A DNA stretch of 11,523 bases from ZCTH02-B3 sp036563895 (GTDB lineage: Bacteria > Bacillota > Bacilli > Paenibacillales > Paenibacillaceae): the NCBI GenBank assembly GCA_036563895.1, contig DATCLN010000214.1:1-11523 (forward strand). The letters are read 5' to 3'. Both the position numbers and the translations under genes were made by a program. A model generated the notes under the pieces. The model saw nothing but the letters and a program-made list of their open reading frames with translations, was not told where the DNA came from and searched no databases. Of this stretch, positions 6,413 through 11,523 are shown piece after piece (the first letter of the stretch is position 1; every line of letters begins with the position of its first letter).

Positions 6413-7633
6413 ATGATCAAACAACCGGTAAAATCCGAATCCGAACCGTCAACGGAGCGGAGCCGCCGCAAGTCCATGGCGGATTATCTGGCGGACAACG
6501 TCAAGGCCATTCCGCCTTCCGGCATCCGCCGGTTCTTCGATCTGGTGAGCGGGAGCAAGGACGTCATTTCCCTCGGCGTCGGCGAACCCGATTTCGTCAC
6601 GCCCTGGCGGTTCCGCGACGCGGCGGTTTATTCGATTGAAAAAGGCCGAACCCAGTACACCTCGAACGCGGGGCTGCCCGAGCTGCGCGAGGCGATCGCG
6701 GAATATCTGCACGGGCGTTTCGGGCTGACGTACGATCCCGCCAAAGAGGTGCTGGTGACCGTGGGCGCCAGCGAGGCCGTGGACCTGGCGCTGCGGGCCC
6801 TGGTGAATCCGGGGGACGAGGTGCTCATTCCCGAGCCCAGCTACGTCTGCTATTCGCCGATCACCAAGCTGTGCGGCGGGGTGGTGGTTGGCATCGAAAC
6901 GCGGCCCGAGGACGGGTTCAAGCTGACGCCTGCCGCCCTGCGCGCCGCCCTGACGCCGAAATCGAAGGTCCTCATCCTTTCTTTTCCGAACAACCCGACG
7001 GGCGCCATCATGACGCGGGAAGAGCTGCTGCCCATCGCCAGGGTGGTGGAGGAGCACGACCTGATTGTGGTGGCCGACGAAATCTACGCGGAACTGACCT
7101 ACGGCGCGAAGCACGTCAGCTTCGCGTCGCTGCCGGGCATGCGCGACCGGACCGTGCTCGTCAGCGGGATGTCCAAGGCCTTCGCCATGACGGGATGGCG
7201 GATGGGCTACGCCTGCGGCCATCCGGAAATCATCGCGGCCATGCTGAAAATCCACCAATACACCGTCATGTGCGCGCCGATCATGAGCCAGGTGGCGGCG
7301 ATCGAGGCGCTGCGGGGCGGCATGGAAGAAATGGAACGCATGGTGGAATCGTTCAACCAGCGGCGGCGGTTAATCGTCCAGGGGCTGCGGGACATCGGGC
7401 TGCCGTGCCACGAGCCGCAGGGGGCGTTTTACGCTTTCCCGTCCATCCGGCACACGGGCCTGACTTCCGAGCAGTTCGCCGAGCGGCTGTTCCGGGAGGC
7501 GAAGGTCGCCGCCGTGCCCGGCAACGTATTCGGCAAGGGCGGCGAAGGGTTCCTGCGCTGCTCGTACGCCACTTCGCCCACGCTGCTGCAGGAAGCGTTG
7601 GAACGCATCGGGAAATTTTTGAAGACCCTCTGA
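6413..7633 (+). CDS. alaT: Class I/II PLP-dependent aminotransferase (AlaT/YugH-like)
   Basis: Counting from ATG 6413 the product has 406 residues, normal for fold-type I aminotransferases. Visible features: LGVGEPDF near the N-terminus; YTSNAGLPELREAIA; TVGASEAVDLALRAL; NNPTG (193-197); DEIY (222-225), which holds the pyridine-binding Asp; the Schiff-base Lys255 in SGMSKAFAMTGWRMGY; and substrate carboxylate-binding Arg382 in FLRCSYATS. It probably transfers an amino group between alanine and 2-oxoglutarate/glutamate, as reported for B. subtilis AlaT; other amino acids are possible. The upstream ATG at 6407 is only 2 bases from AAGGA (6400-6404), whereas 6413 is 8 bases away, so I prefer 6413. 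The preceding Lrp-type regulator probably controls it. Confidence 0.92.
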   Translation: MIKQPVKSESEPSTERSRRKSMADYLADNVKAIPPSGIRRFFDLVSGSKDVISLGVGEPDFVTPWRFRDAAVYSIEKGRTQYTSNAGLPELREAIAEYLHGRFGLTYDPAKEVLVTVGASEAVDLALRALVNPGDEVLIPEPSYVCYSPITKLCGGVVVGIETRPEDGFKLTPAALRAALTPKSKVLILSFPNNPTGAIMTREELLPIARVVEEHDLIVVADEIYAELTYGAKHVSFASLPGMRDRTVLVSGMSKAFAMTGWRMGYACGHPEIIAAMLKIHQYTVMCAPIMSQVAAIEALRGGMEEMERMVESFNQRRRLIVQGLRDIGLPCHEPQGAFYAFPSIRHTGLTSEQFAERLFREAKVAAVPGNVFGKGGEGFLRCSYATSPTLLQEALERIGKFLKTL

Positions 7634-7669
7634 GGCCCTCTTTTCTCATTTGGGCGCGGAGGCGAAATA

Positions 7670-7850
7670 ACGACAAAAGTGCATTTATTTATTCGTTTTC
7701 ATGGCCGATCGGGCAAAATAGCGACATTTATACACTTGATTTCGAGTCGCTTGCCCAAAATCGCATAAATATTTCCAATTTAATGGTACAAAGGGTAATT
7801 ATTTTCCCGGAAATCCCGTTTTCATGCGAAAATAATTGCACTTTTGTCGC
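7670..7850. mobile_element. AT-rich 181-bp MITE-like element with 14-bp terminal inverted repeats
   Basis: The left end ACGACAAAAGTGCA (7670-7683) matches the reverse complement of the right end (7837-7850) at 13 of 14 positions, and TA flanks both ends (7668-7669, 7851-7852). By hand count the block is 37% G+C, against roughly two-thirds in the neighbours. It codes for nothing obvious. Inside are an inverted repeat GGGCAA-GCGAC/GTCGC-TTGCCC (7711-7756), a perfect 10-bp inverted repeat AATTATTTTC/GAAAATAATT (7797-7806, 7828-7837), and a further TAGCGACA (7719-7726). TA duplications are typical of IS630/Tc1-mariner elements, so a non-autonomous relative is possible. A regulatory array upstream of the adenosyltransferase operon is the alternative. 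Confidence 0.5.
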
Positions 7851-7880
7851 TACTGCCGAAATGACACGGGAGGTCAGGCC

Positions 7881-8645
7881 ATGCGCCTTTACACCCGCAC
7901 CGGAGACCGCGGCGAGACCTGGGTCATCGGCGGACGGACGGCGAAGGACGACCCGCGGGTGGAAGCGTACGGCACCATCGACGAGCTGAACGCCGCGGTG
8001 GGGCTGGCGGCCGCCATGATGGCGGAGGAGCCCGGGGATCTTTTCGCGGATTTGCGGGAAGATCTTTATCGCATCCAAAACGAATTGTTCGACTGCGGGT
8101 CCGATCTGTCCTACGCCGAGCCGGTGCCGGAAAAAATGAAGGTGCACGGGGACATGGTCCGGCTTCTGGAGGAACGGATCGACCGGCTGTCGGAGGAAAC
8201 GCCGCCGATCAGGCGGTTTGTTTTGCCTGGCGGAAGCCGGATTTCCGCGTGCCTGCACCTGTGCCGCACAATTTGCCGCAGGGCGGAGCGGCGGGCCGTG
8301 GCGCTCGGCCGTGTCGGGCCGTGTCCGGAAGAGGTGCTGCGGTATCTGAACCGGCTGTCCGATTATTTTTTTGCGGCGGCAAGGGCGGCCAACGCCCGGC
8401 TGGGGGTGCCGGACCAGGAATACGTGCGGTCGGCCGACGTGTTCGGCAGAGGTCCGACGGAGCGCGGGGAGCCTGGCAGGCCGGCGGAAACGGTGAATCC
8501 GGCACATGCCTCAAATCCGCCCGAACCGGCCGCGCCCCCCGCTTCGAAACCGACCGAACCGGACGACGCCGCGCCCCGGCCGGACGGACCGCGCAGCGCC
8601 CCGCCTCAGCCTCCCCAAACGGACGAAGCCGGGAAAAAGCGGTGA
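7881..8645 (+). CDS. pduO: Cob(I)yrinic acid a,c-diamide (cobalamin) adenosyltransferase, PduO type, with C-terminal extension
   Basis: The enzyme transfers the adenosyl group of ATP to Co(I) corrinoids, making coenzyme B12. Residues 1-187 show the PduO-type signature: YTRTGDRGET (4-13, ATP-binding), RVEAYGTIDELNA (26-38), LPGGS (115-119), RTICRRAERR (129-138) and YLNRLSDYFF (155-164). These proteins act as trimers with active sites between subunits. A Pro/Ala/Glu-rich tail of about 65 residues (190-254), ending GKKR, goes beyond the usual length of about 190 and looks disordered. ATG 7881 has GGGAGG 7 bases upstream. An in-frame ATG at 7836 would start inside the right end of the AT-rich element, without a ribosome-binding site. 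This is the first gene of a tight three-gene operon. No cobalamin riboswitch is seen upstream. Confidence 0.93.
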   Translation: MRLYTRTGDRGETWVIGGRTAKDDPRVEAYGTIDELNAAVGLAAAMMAEEPGDLFADLREDLYRIQNELFDCGSDLSYAEPVPEKMKVHGDMVRLLEERIDRLSEETPPIRRFVLPGGSRISACLHLCRTICRRAERRAVALGRVGPCPEEVLRYLNRLSDYFFAAARAANARLGVPDQEYVRSADVFGRGPTERGEPGRPAETVNPAHASNPPEPAAPPASKPTEPDDAAPRPDGPRSAPPQPPQTDEAGKKR

Positions 8646-8654
8646 CGGAATCGG

Positions 8655-9641
8655 ATGGACAAGCTGACAACCAACGGCGATTATGCACCCGCGCCCGAAA
8701 CGGCTGGCGCCGACGGCGTCATCGTGCACGTCGTGGACGGGGCGGACGCCGGGCGACGGCTGAAAGAGGTGCTGCGCAGAAGGCTGGGGATGTCGCGCCG
8801 CATGCTGATCCGCCTGAAAAATACGGAGGGCGGGATCAAGGTGAACGGAGTCCCCGTCCGGGCGGACGAGCGGGTGTTTCCCGGGGACGTGGTCGAACTT
8901 CGCATCGGAGCGGAAGAGTCGGAGACCATTCAGCCCCAGCCAATGGATCTCGACATCGTGTTTGAAGACGCCTATCTCATGGTCATCAACAAGCCGCCGG
9001 GCCTGATCGTGCATCCCACCAAGGGACGCTACGAAAACACGCTGGCCAACGGCGTCGTGCACCACTGGCTGCAGAAGGGCGAACGGCACCGGTTCCGGGC
9101 CGTCAACCGGATCGACGAAAACACCTCCGGCCTGGTGATCGTGGCCAAGCACCCCTTCGCCCACCAGCAACTCGCCGTGCAGATGGAAAAAAACCTGGTC
9201 ACGAAGCGCTACTGCGCCTTTGTGTACGGCTGTCCGCCCGAGCCGGAGGGGGAAATCGACGCGCCGATCGGGCGCGATCCCGCCAGCCGCCGTCTGCGCA
9301 AGGTCCGTCCGGACGGAGCGCCGGCGCGCACCCGATATGCCGTGGAACGGCGGTATGCAGGCGCGGCTTCCCGCCTCGCCGTCTGGCTGGATACGGGGCG
9401 AACCCACCAGATCCGGGTTCATATGCGGCATATCGGCTGCCCGCTCATCGGCGATCCGGACTATGCGGGGGACGCGCCGGAACGGTTTCCCGCGGTTCCC
9501 GGGGACGCGATCGCGCGGCAGGCGCTGCACGCTTCGTATCTCGCTTTTCGCCATCCGGTGTCGGGAGAGCCGCTGGAGCTGGAAGCCCCCCTTCCCGCCG
9601 ACATGGAACGCCTGGAAATGCTGCTTTCGAATCTGGAATAG
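8655..9641 (+). CDS. RluA-family RNA pseudouridine synthase
   Basis: The 328-residue protein has an S4 RNA-binding domain (about 32-85; GRRLKEVLRRRLGMSRRMLIR, IKVNGVPV). The catalytic domain follows: DAYLMVINKPPGLIVHPT (105-122), the active-site motif NRIDENTSGL (151-160) with catalytic Asp154, and TGRTHQIRVHM (248-257). It isomerises uridine to pseudouridine in rRNA or tRNA; the target site cannot be deduced. The motif is usually HRLDxxTSG. Here His and Leu are replaced by Asn and Ile, while Arg152 and Asp154 are kept, so activity is expected. The ATG is 9 bp after the previous stop, and the likely ribosome-binding site GGTGA overlaps that stop codon, suggesting translational coupling. B. 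subtilis has several paralogues (YhcT, YjbO, YlyB), so no symbol is given. Confidence 0.93.
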   Translation: MDKLTTNGDYAPAPETAGADGVIVHVVDGADAGRRLKEVLRRRLGMSRRMLIRLKNTEGGIKVNGVPVRADERVFPGDVVELRIGAEESETIQPQPMDLDIVFEDAYLMVINKPPGLIVHPTKGRYENTLANGVVHHWLQKGERHRFRAVNRIDENTSGLVIVAKHPFAHQQLAVQMEKNLVTKRYCAFVYGCPPEPEGEIDAPIGRDPASRRLRKVRPDGAPARTRYAVERRYAGAASRLAVWLDTGRTHQIRVHMRHIGCPLIGDPDYAGDAPERFPAVPGDAIARQALHASYLAFRHPVSGEPLELEAPLPADMERLEMLLSNLE

Positions 9642-9654
9642 GGAGTGTCGAAGG

Positions 9655-10047
9655 ATGAGCCGGAAAGACTCCGGGGGGAAAACACTGAAAGTGTACTATC
9701 ACGCCGCGTGCGGGACCTGCCGGAAGGCCATCGGCCATCTCAAGTCCCTGGATGTGCCGATGGAGCTGGTTCCCCTGAAGGAGGCGCCGCCCTCGAAGGA
9801 GGAACTGAGGCAATTGATCGCCCAAAGCGGCCTTCCGGTGCGGAAATGGTTCAATACGTCGGGGGAAGCGTACCGTTCGATGGGGCTGAAAGAACGCCTG
9901 GAAGGCATGCCGGAGGAAGAACAGATCGCCCTGCTGGCCGGCAACGGAATGCTCATCAGGCGTCCCGTGGTCACGGACGGCCGCCGCGTCACCGTCGGGT
10001 ACAGGGAAGACGAGTTCAACCGGGTGTGGGGCGCCAAAGCGGAGTAA
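9655..10047 (+). CDS. Spx/ArsC-fold (arsenate reductase family) protein, YusI-like
   Basis: This encodes a 130-residue thioredoxin-fold protein of the ArsC/Spx family. It carries a CxxC pair (C19-GT-C22) after the first strand (LKVYYHAACGTCRKAIGHL), then PPSKEELRQLIAQSGL, KWFNTSGEAYRSM, the MLIRRPVV segment with its cis-Pro, and a VGYREDEF end. This pattern resembles B. subtilis YusI more than Spx itself, which regulates RNA polymerase, or true arsenate reductases. Databases usually call such proteins 'arsenate reductase family', but no arsenic genes are nearby and a redox role is only inferred. ATG 9655 has GGGAG 9 bases upstream, overlapping the preceding stop codon. It is the last gene of the operon and is convergent with the next gene, 38 bp apart. 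No clear terminator is visible in that gap. Confidence 0.88.
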   Translation: MSRKDSGGKTLKVYYHAACGTCRKAIGHLKSLDVPMELVPLKEAPPSKEELRQLIAQSGLPVRKWFNTSGEAYRSMGLKERLEGMPEEEQIALLAGNGMLIRRPVVTDGRRVTVGYREDEFNRVWGAKAE

Positions 10048-10085
10048 ACAGTCTGCCGGGTCCGGATGTCCGGTTCCAGGAGCCG

Positions 10086-10382
10086 TCAATCGGTGAAGGT
10101 GACGGCGCCCAGCACCATCGTGAGGAACTCCGCCAGTTCCCTGGCCTGTTCCTCCGAGATGCGGAACACCGACTCCAGCACCCCTTCCTCTTCCAGATCA
10201 TCGGGGCCGAGGATGCCGCTTCTTCCCGTCTGCAGGTCGATGACGATCTTTTTCCCGTAGAACCGGTCGGTCGTGAGCACGGCGAGATCAAACCGGTTCA
10301 GCTTCGGCGTGATGAATGTTACATAGCGGGTGGATGTCTGTTCGTTGATGTCCAGCAAAAAGTCGAAATCCGGCTGTTTCAT
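10086..10382 (-). CDS. Small conserved protein, probably DUF3055 family
   Basis: This encodes a 98-residue soluble acidic protein without signal peptide or membrane segments. A beta-rich first half (STRYVTFITPKLNRFDLAVLTTDRFYGKKIVIDLQTGRSGIL) is followed by a helical acidic end (DDLEEEGVLESVFRISEEQARELAEFL). The FYGK...LQTGRSGILG stretch resembles DUF3055 proteins of Paenibacillus and Bacillus as I remember them; I could not search. The function is unknown. The ATG at 10382 has AAAGGAG 8 bases upstream, and a perfect TATAAT lies about 30 bp upstream. It is a single-gene transcript, convergent with the YusI-like gene and divergent from the HAD gene. Confidence 0.8.
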   Translation of the reverse strand: MKQPDFDFLLDINEQTSTRYVTFITPKLNRFDLAVLTTDRFYGKKIVIDLQTGRSGILGPDDLEEEGVLESVFRISEEQARELAEFLTMVLGAVTFTD

Positions 10383-10411
10383 GGGAAAAACTCCTTTGCG
10401 GTCTTTCTTGC

Positions 10412-10417
10412 ATTATA
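10412..10417 (-). promoter_or_regulatory. -10 element of the DUF3055-like gene
   Basis: There is a perfect TATAAT on the minus strand, about 30 bp before the start codon. No good -35 is seen at 16-18 bp. A 10-bp palindrome CCCCGCGGGG (10421-10430) lies in the spacer, where a repressor could bind. Confidence 0.4.
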
Positions 10418-10504
10418 CGACCCCGCGGGGAACATCCGCCACCGCCCGCTTCGCGCACGCGCGTTTTCCGCGGCAAAAAAATCTTACCTCCGCGGTCCGC
10501 AATT

Positions 10505-10555
10505 GTCCACCCATCGGGGGACTTTGGGCTTCCGGCTTTAGGAGCCCCATTTTTT
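10505..10555 (+). terminator. Orphan intrinsic terminator preceded by a second hairpin
   Basis: GGGCTTCC (10526-10533) pairs with GGAGCCC (10541-10547) with one bulged T, followed by CA and six T (10550-10555), a standard intrinsic terminator on the plus strand. Just upstream GTCC-A-CCC (10505-10512) pairs with GGGGGAC (10516-10522). No plus-strand gene ends here: the nearest one stops at 10047, with a leftward gene in between. Confidence 0.7.
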
Positions 10556-10582
10556 GCGTTCCGGCGGGCATTGGGCTATCAT
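10554..10582 (+). promoter_or_regulatory. Promoter of the HAD gene
   Basis: TTGCGT (10554-10559), 17 bp and TATCAT (10577-10582) give a plausible SigA promoter that begins in the T-run of the terminator. Transcription would start near 10589, about 20 bases before ATG 10610. Confidence 0.4.
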
Positions 10583-10609
10583 GAATCGGGGAGAAACGGA
10601 GTGAAACGG

Positions 10610-11305
10610 ATGGAAAGCGCAACGAAAAAGGCATGGCCGGCACCGGAAGCCGTCATTTTCGATCTGGACGGGACGCTTTTCCGGTCGGAGACGCTGCTTG
10701 AACCGGTTTATTGGCGCATCTTCGACACCCTGCGCGACGAAGGGCTGTATGTGAAGCCGGCCCCGCCGGTGGAACGGTTTTACAGTTCCCTCGGGATGCT
10801 GATCGATGACATCTGGCAGCGGGTCATCCCCGACGGCTCGCCGGAGGCCCGGGAGCGGGCCAACGAGCTGCTGATGCAATACGGCGAGGAAGAACTGGCC
10901 GTCGGAAAAGGGGATCTGTTCGAAGGCGTGCCGGAAACGCTGCGGGAGCTGAAGCGGCGCGGCATCCGGCTGTTTGTGGCCAGCAACGGCCTGGAATCCT
11001 ACGTGCGGGAAGTGACGAGGCAAAAGGGCATCGGAGACCTGTTCGAGGGCTTGTACAGCGCCGGCCAATACGGCACGGCCCGGAAAGCGGATCTGGTCCG
11101 GCTGCTCATGGACCGTCACGGCGTCCGCGACGCCTGGATGGTGGGCGACCGCTCGTCCGACGTGGAGGCCGGCCGCCGAAACGGCCTGCGGGTCGTCGGA
11201 TGCGCCTATGCCGGATTCGGCCGGGAAGAGGAGCTGGCCGGAGCGGACGCGGTCATCCGGCGTTTTTCGGAACTTCTGGAACTCATGGAGGAAAACACCG
11301 CGTAA
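10610..11305 (+). CDS. HAD-superfamily hydrolase (phosphatase-like, Gph/PGMB group)
   Basis: The 231-residue protein has the four HAD motifs: I, VIFDLDGTLF with nucleophile Asp18 and acid/base Asp20; II, VASNG with Ser125; III, Lys159 in TARKADLV; IV, VGDRSSD with Asp180 and Asp184 for Mg2+. The insert after motif I (about 30-105) is a helical cap of the C1 type, as in phosphoglycolate phosphatases and beta-phosphoglucomutases, so a small phosphorylated metabolite is the likely substrate; which one is unknown. ATG 10610 is preceded by GGAGTG at 6 bases and fits the predicted promoter. An in-frame GTG at 10601, with GGGGAG at 7 bases, would add three residues. It is a single gene, convergent with the tRNA gene. 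Confidence 0.88.
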   Translation: MESATKKAWPAPEAVIFDLDGTLFRSETLLEPVYWRIFDTLRDEGLYVKPAPPVERFYSSLGMLIDDIWQRVIPDGSPEARERANELLMQYGEEELAVGKGDLFEGVPETLRELKRRGIRLFVASNGLESYVREVTRQKGIGDLFEGLYSAGQYGTARKADLVRLLMDRHGVRDAWMVGDRSSDVEAGRRNGLRVVGCAYAGFGREEELAGADAVIRRFSELLELMEENTA

Positions 11306-11344
11306 CCCCCGCATTCCGCGGTACGGCCGGTCTTCGGCAAAACG

Positions 11345-11368
11345 AAAAAAGCCCTGCGGAGCAAGGCT
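11345..11368 (-). terminator. Rho-independent terminator of the tRNA gene
   Basis: On the minus strand AGCCTTGC pairs with GCAGGGCT (one T-G wobble, 3-base loop; 11350-11368), followed by six T. It lies about 15 bp after the 3' CCA of the tRNA. Confidence 0.85.
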
Positions 11369-11383
11369 TCGGATGGTCGGTAA

Positions 11384-11457
11384 TGGAGCGGGTGATGGGA
11401 ATCGAACCCACGTCTCAAGCTTGGGAAGCTGGCGTTCTACCATTGAACTACACCCGC
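11384..11457 (-). tRNA. tRNA-Gly, anticodon CCC, CCA encoded
   Basis: The 74-base sequence folds as a full cloverleaf. The acceptor stem GCGGGTG/CACCCGC is perfect. The D arm is GTTC-AATGGTA-GAAC. The anticodon arm is CCAGC-TTCCCAA-GCTTG, with anticodon CCC reading GGG codons. The variable loop is AGAC. The T arm is GTGGG-TTCGATT-CCCAT. TCCA is encoded at the end. The only flaw is a C28-U42 mismatch in the anticodon stem. The gene stands alone, with its own promoter-like element upstream and an intrinsic terminator downstream, and is convergent with the HAD gene. Confidence 0.95.
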
Positions 11458-11463
11458 ATGTTC

Positions 11464-11496
11464 CGCTTCGCGCCATCATGCCGAACGGGCGAAGCG
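11464..11496 (-). other. Inverted repeat in the 5' leader of the tRNA precursor
   Basis: CGCTTCGC (11464-11471) pairs perfectly with GCGAAGCG (11489-11496) around a 17-base loop, just before the mature tRNA 5' end. It would form a leader hairpin in the precursor if transcription starts at the -10 at 11503-11508. Confidence 0.4.
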
Positions 11497-11502
11497 TAAA
11501 AA

Positions 11503-11511
11503 ATAATAGCA
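11503..11511 (-). promoter_or_regulatory. Extended -10 promoter element of the tRNA gene
   Basis: TGC-TATTAT on the minus strand fits an extended -10, about 46 bp before the mature tRNA. The -35 region would fall at or beyond the window end, so it cannot be judged. Confidence 0.4.
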
Positions 11512-11523
11512 CAGCCTGCGCGT

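Noticed and set aside
7836..7880. Upstream in-frame start for the adenosyltransferase
   Set aside because: It would begin inside the terminal repeat of the AT-rich element without a ribosome-binding site, and the family starts at MRLYTRTGD. ATG 7881 has GGGAGG at 7 bases.
7797..7880. Cobalamin riboswitch before the adenosyltransferase gene
   Set aside because: A CGCTACTGCC string loosely recalls the GCCACTG element, but the B12-box and the AGCCAGGAxACCTGCC-type core are missing and the surrounding folds do not fit.
9655..10047. Genuine arsenate reductase
   Set aside because: The CxxC and overall pattern match YusI/Spx-like proteins, and no ars genes are nearby. Only the fold family is supported.
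10505..10609. Riboswitch or attenuator controlling the HAD gene
   Set aside because: A plausible promoter lies after the terminator, and no known aptamer consensus is recognised, so the hairpins need not be in the HAD mRNA.

Overview
The window is GC-rich bacterial chromosome, roughly two-thirds G+C by eye. Strong AGGAGG-type ribosome-binding sites, frequent GTG/TTG starts and gene content matching Bacillus subtilis orthologues (MutS2-YshE, an AlaR/AlaT-like pair, YusI, YvlD, a PduO-type adenosyltransferase, a SpoVB/YtgP-like flippase) point to a GC-rich member of the Bacillota. Paenibacillaceae (Cohnella, Thermobacillus or Paenibacillus type) is my best guess, inferred from gene order and composition only. 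Most genes are housekeeping. No transposase, phage gene, CRISPR array or rRNA is visible.

Layout. 1-831 is the 3' part of a lipid-linked saccharide flippase gene. Its end runs into five degenerate 23-bp tandem repeats and a terminator-like hairpin. Two leftward genes follow: a CuA-type cupredoxin lipoprotein (992-1369) and a YvlD/phage-holin-like membrane protein (1549-1905), separated by a clear terminator and three copies of a 14-mer. From a divergent promoter near 2070, a rightward cluster encodes MutS2 (2103-4466), the YshE-type DUF350 membrane protein (4568-5008), a 28-residue one-helix protein (5011-5097) and a protein with two cysteine-pair zinc modules (5101-5790). The last three are packed within a few bases of each other.

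An Lrp/AsnC regulator (5821-6312) and a class I aminotransferase (6413-7633) form an AlaR-AlaT-like pair, probably for alanine metabolism. Next comes the strangest stretch: a 181-bp AT-rich block (about 37% G+C by hand count) with 14-bp terminal inverted repeats and flanking TA dinucleotides, resembling a MITE (7670-7850). A compact operon follows: PduO-type cobalamin adenosyltransferase (7881-8645), RluA-family pseudouridine synthase (8655-9641) and a YusI-like Spx/ArsC-fold protein (9655-10047). A small leftward gene, probably DUF3055 (10086-10382), is convergent with that operon. A divergent HAD-family phosphatase-like gene (10610-11305) has its own promoter just after an orphan terminator. 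The window closes with a leftward tRNA-Gly(CCC) gene (11384-11457) with its own terminator and promoter.

The genes do not form one pathway. The points worth a second look are the AT-rich element, the small membrane protein gene, the tandem repeats over a stop codon, the 14-mer triplet upstream of the cupredoxin gene, and the orphan terminator at about 10526-10555. I did not find convincing evidence of a new multi-gene system.
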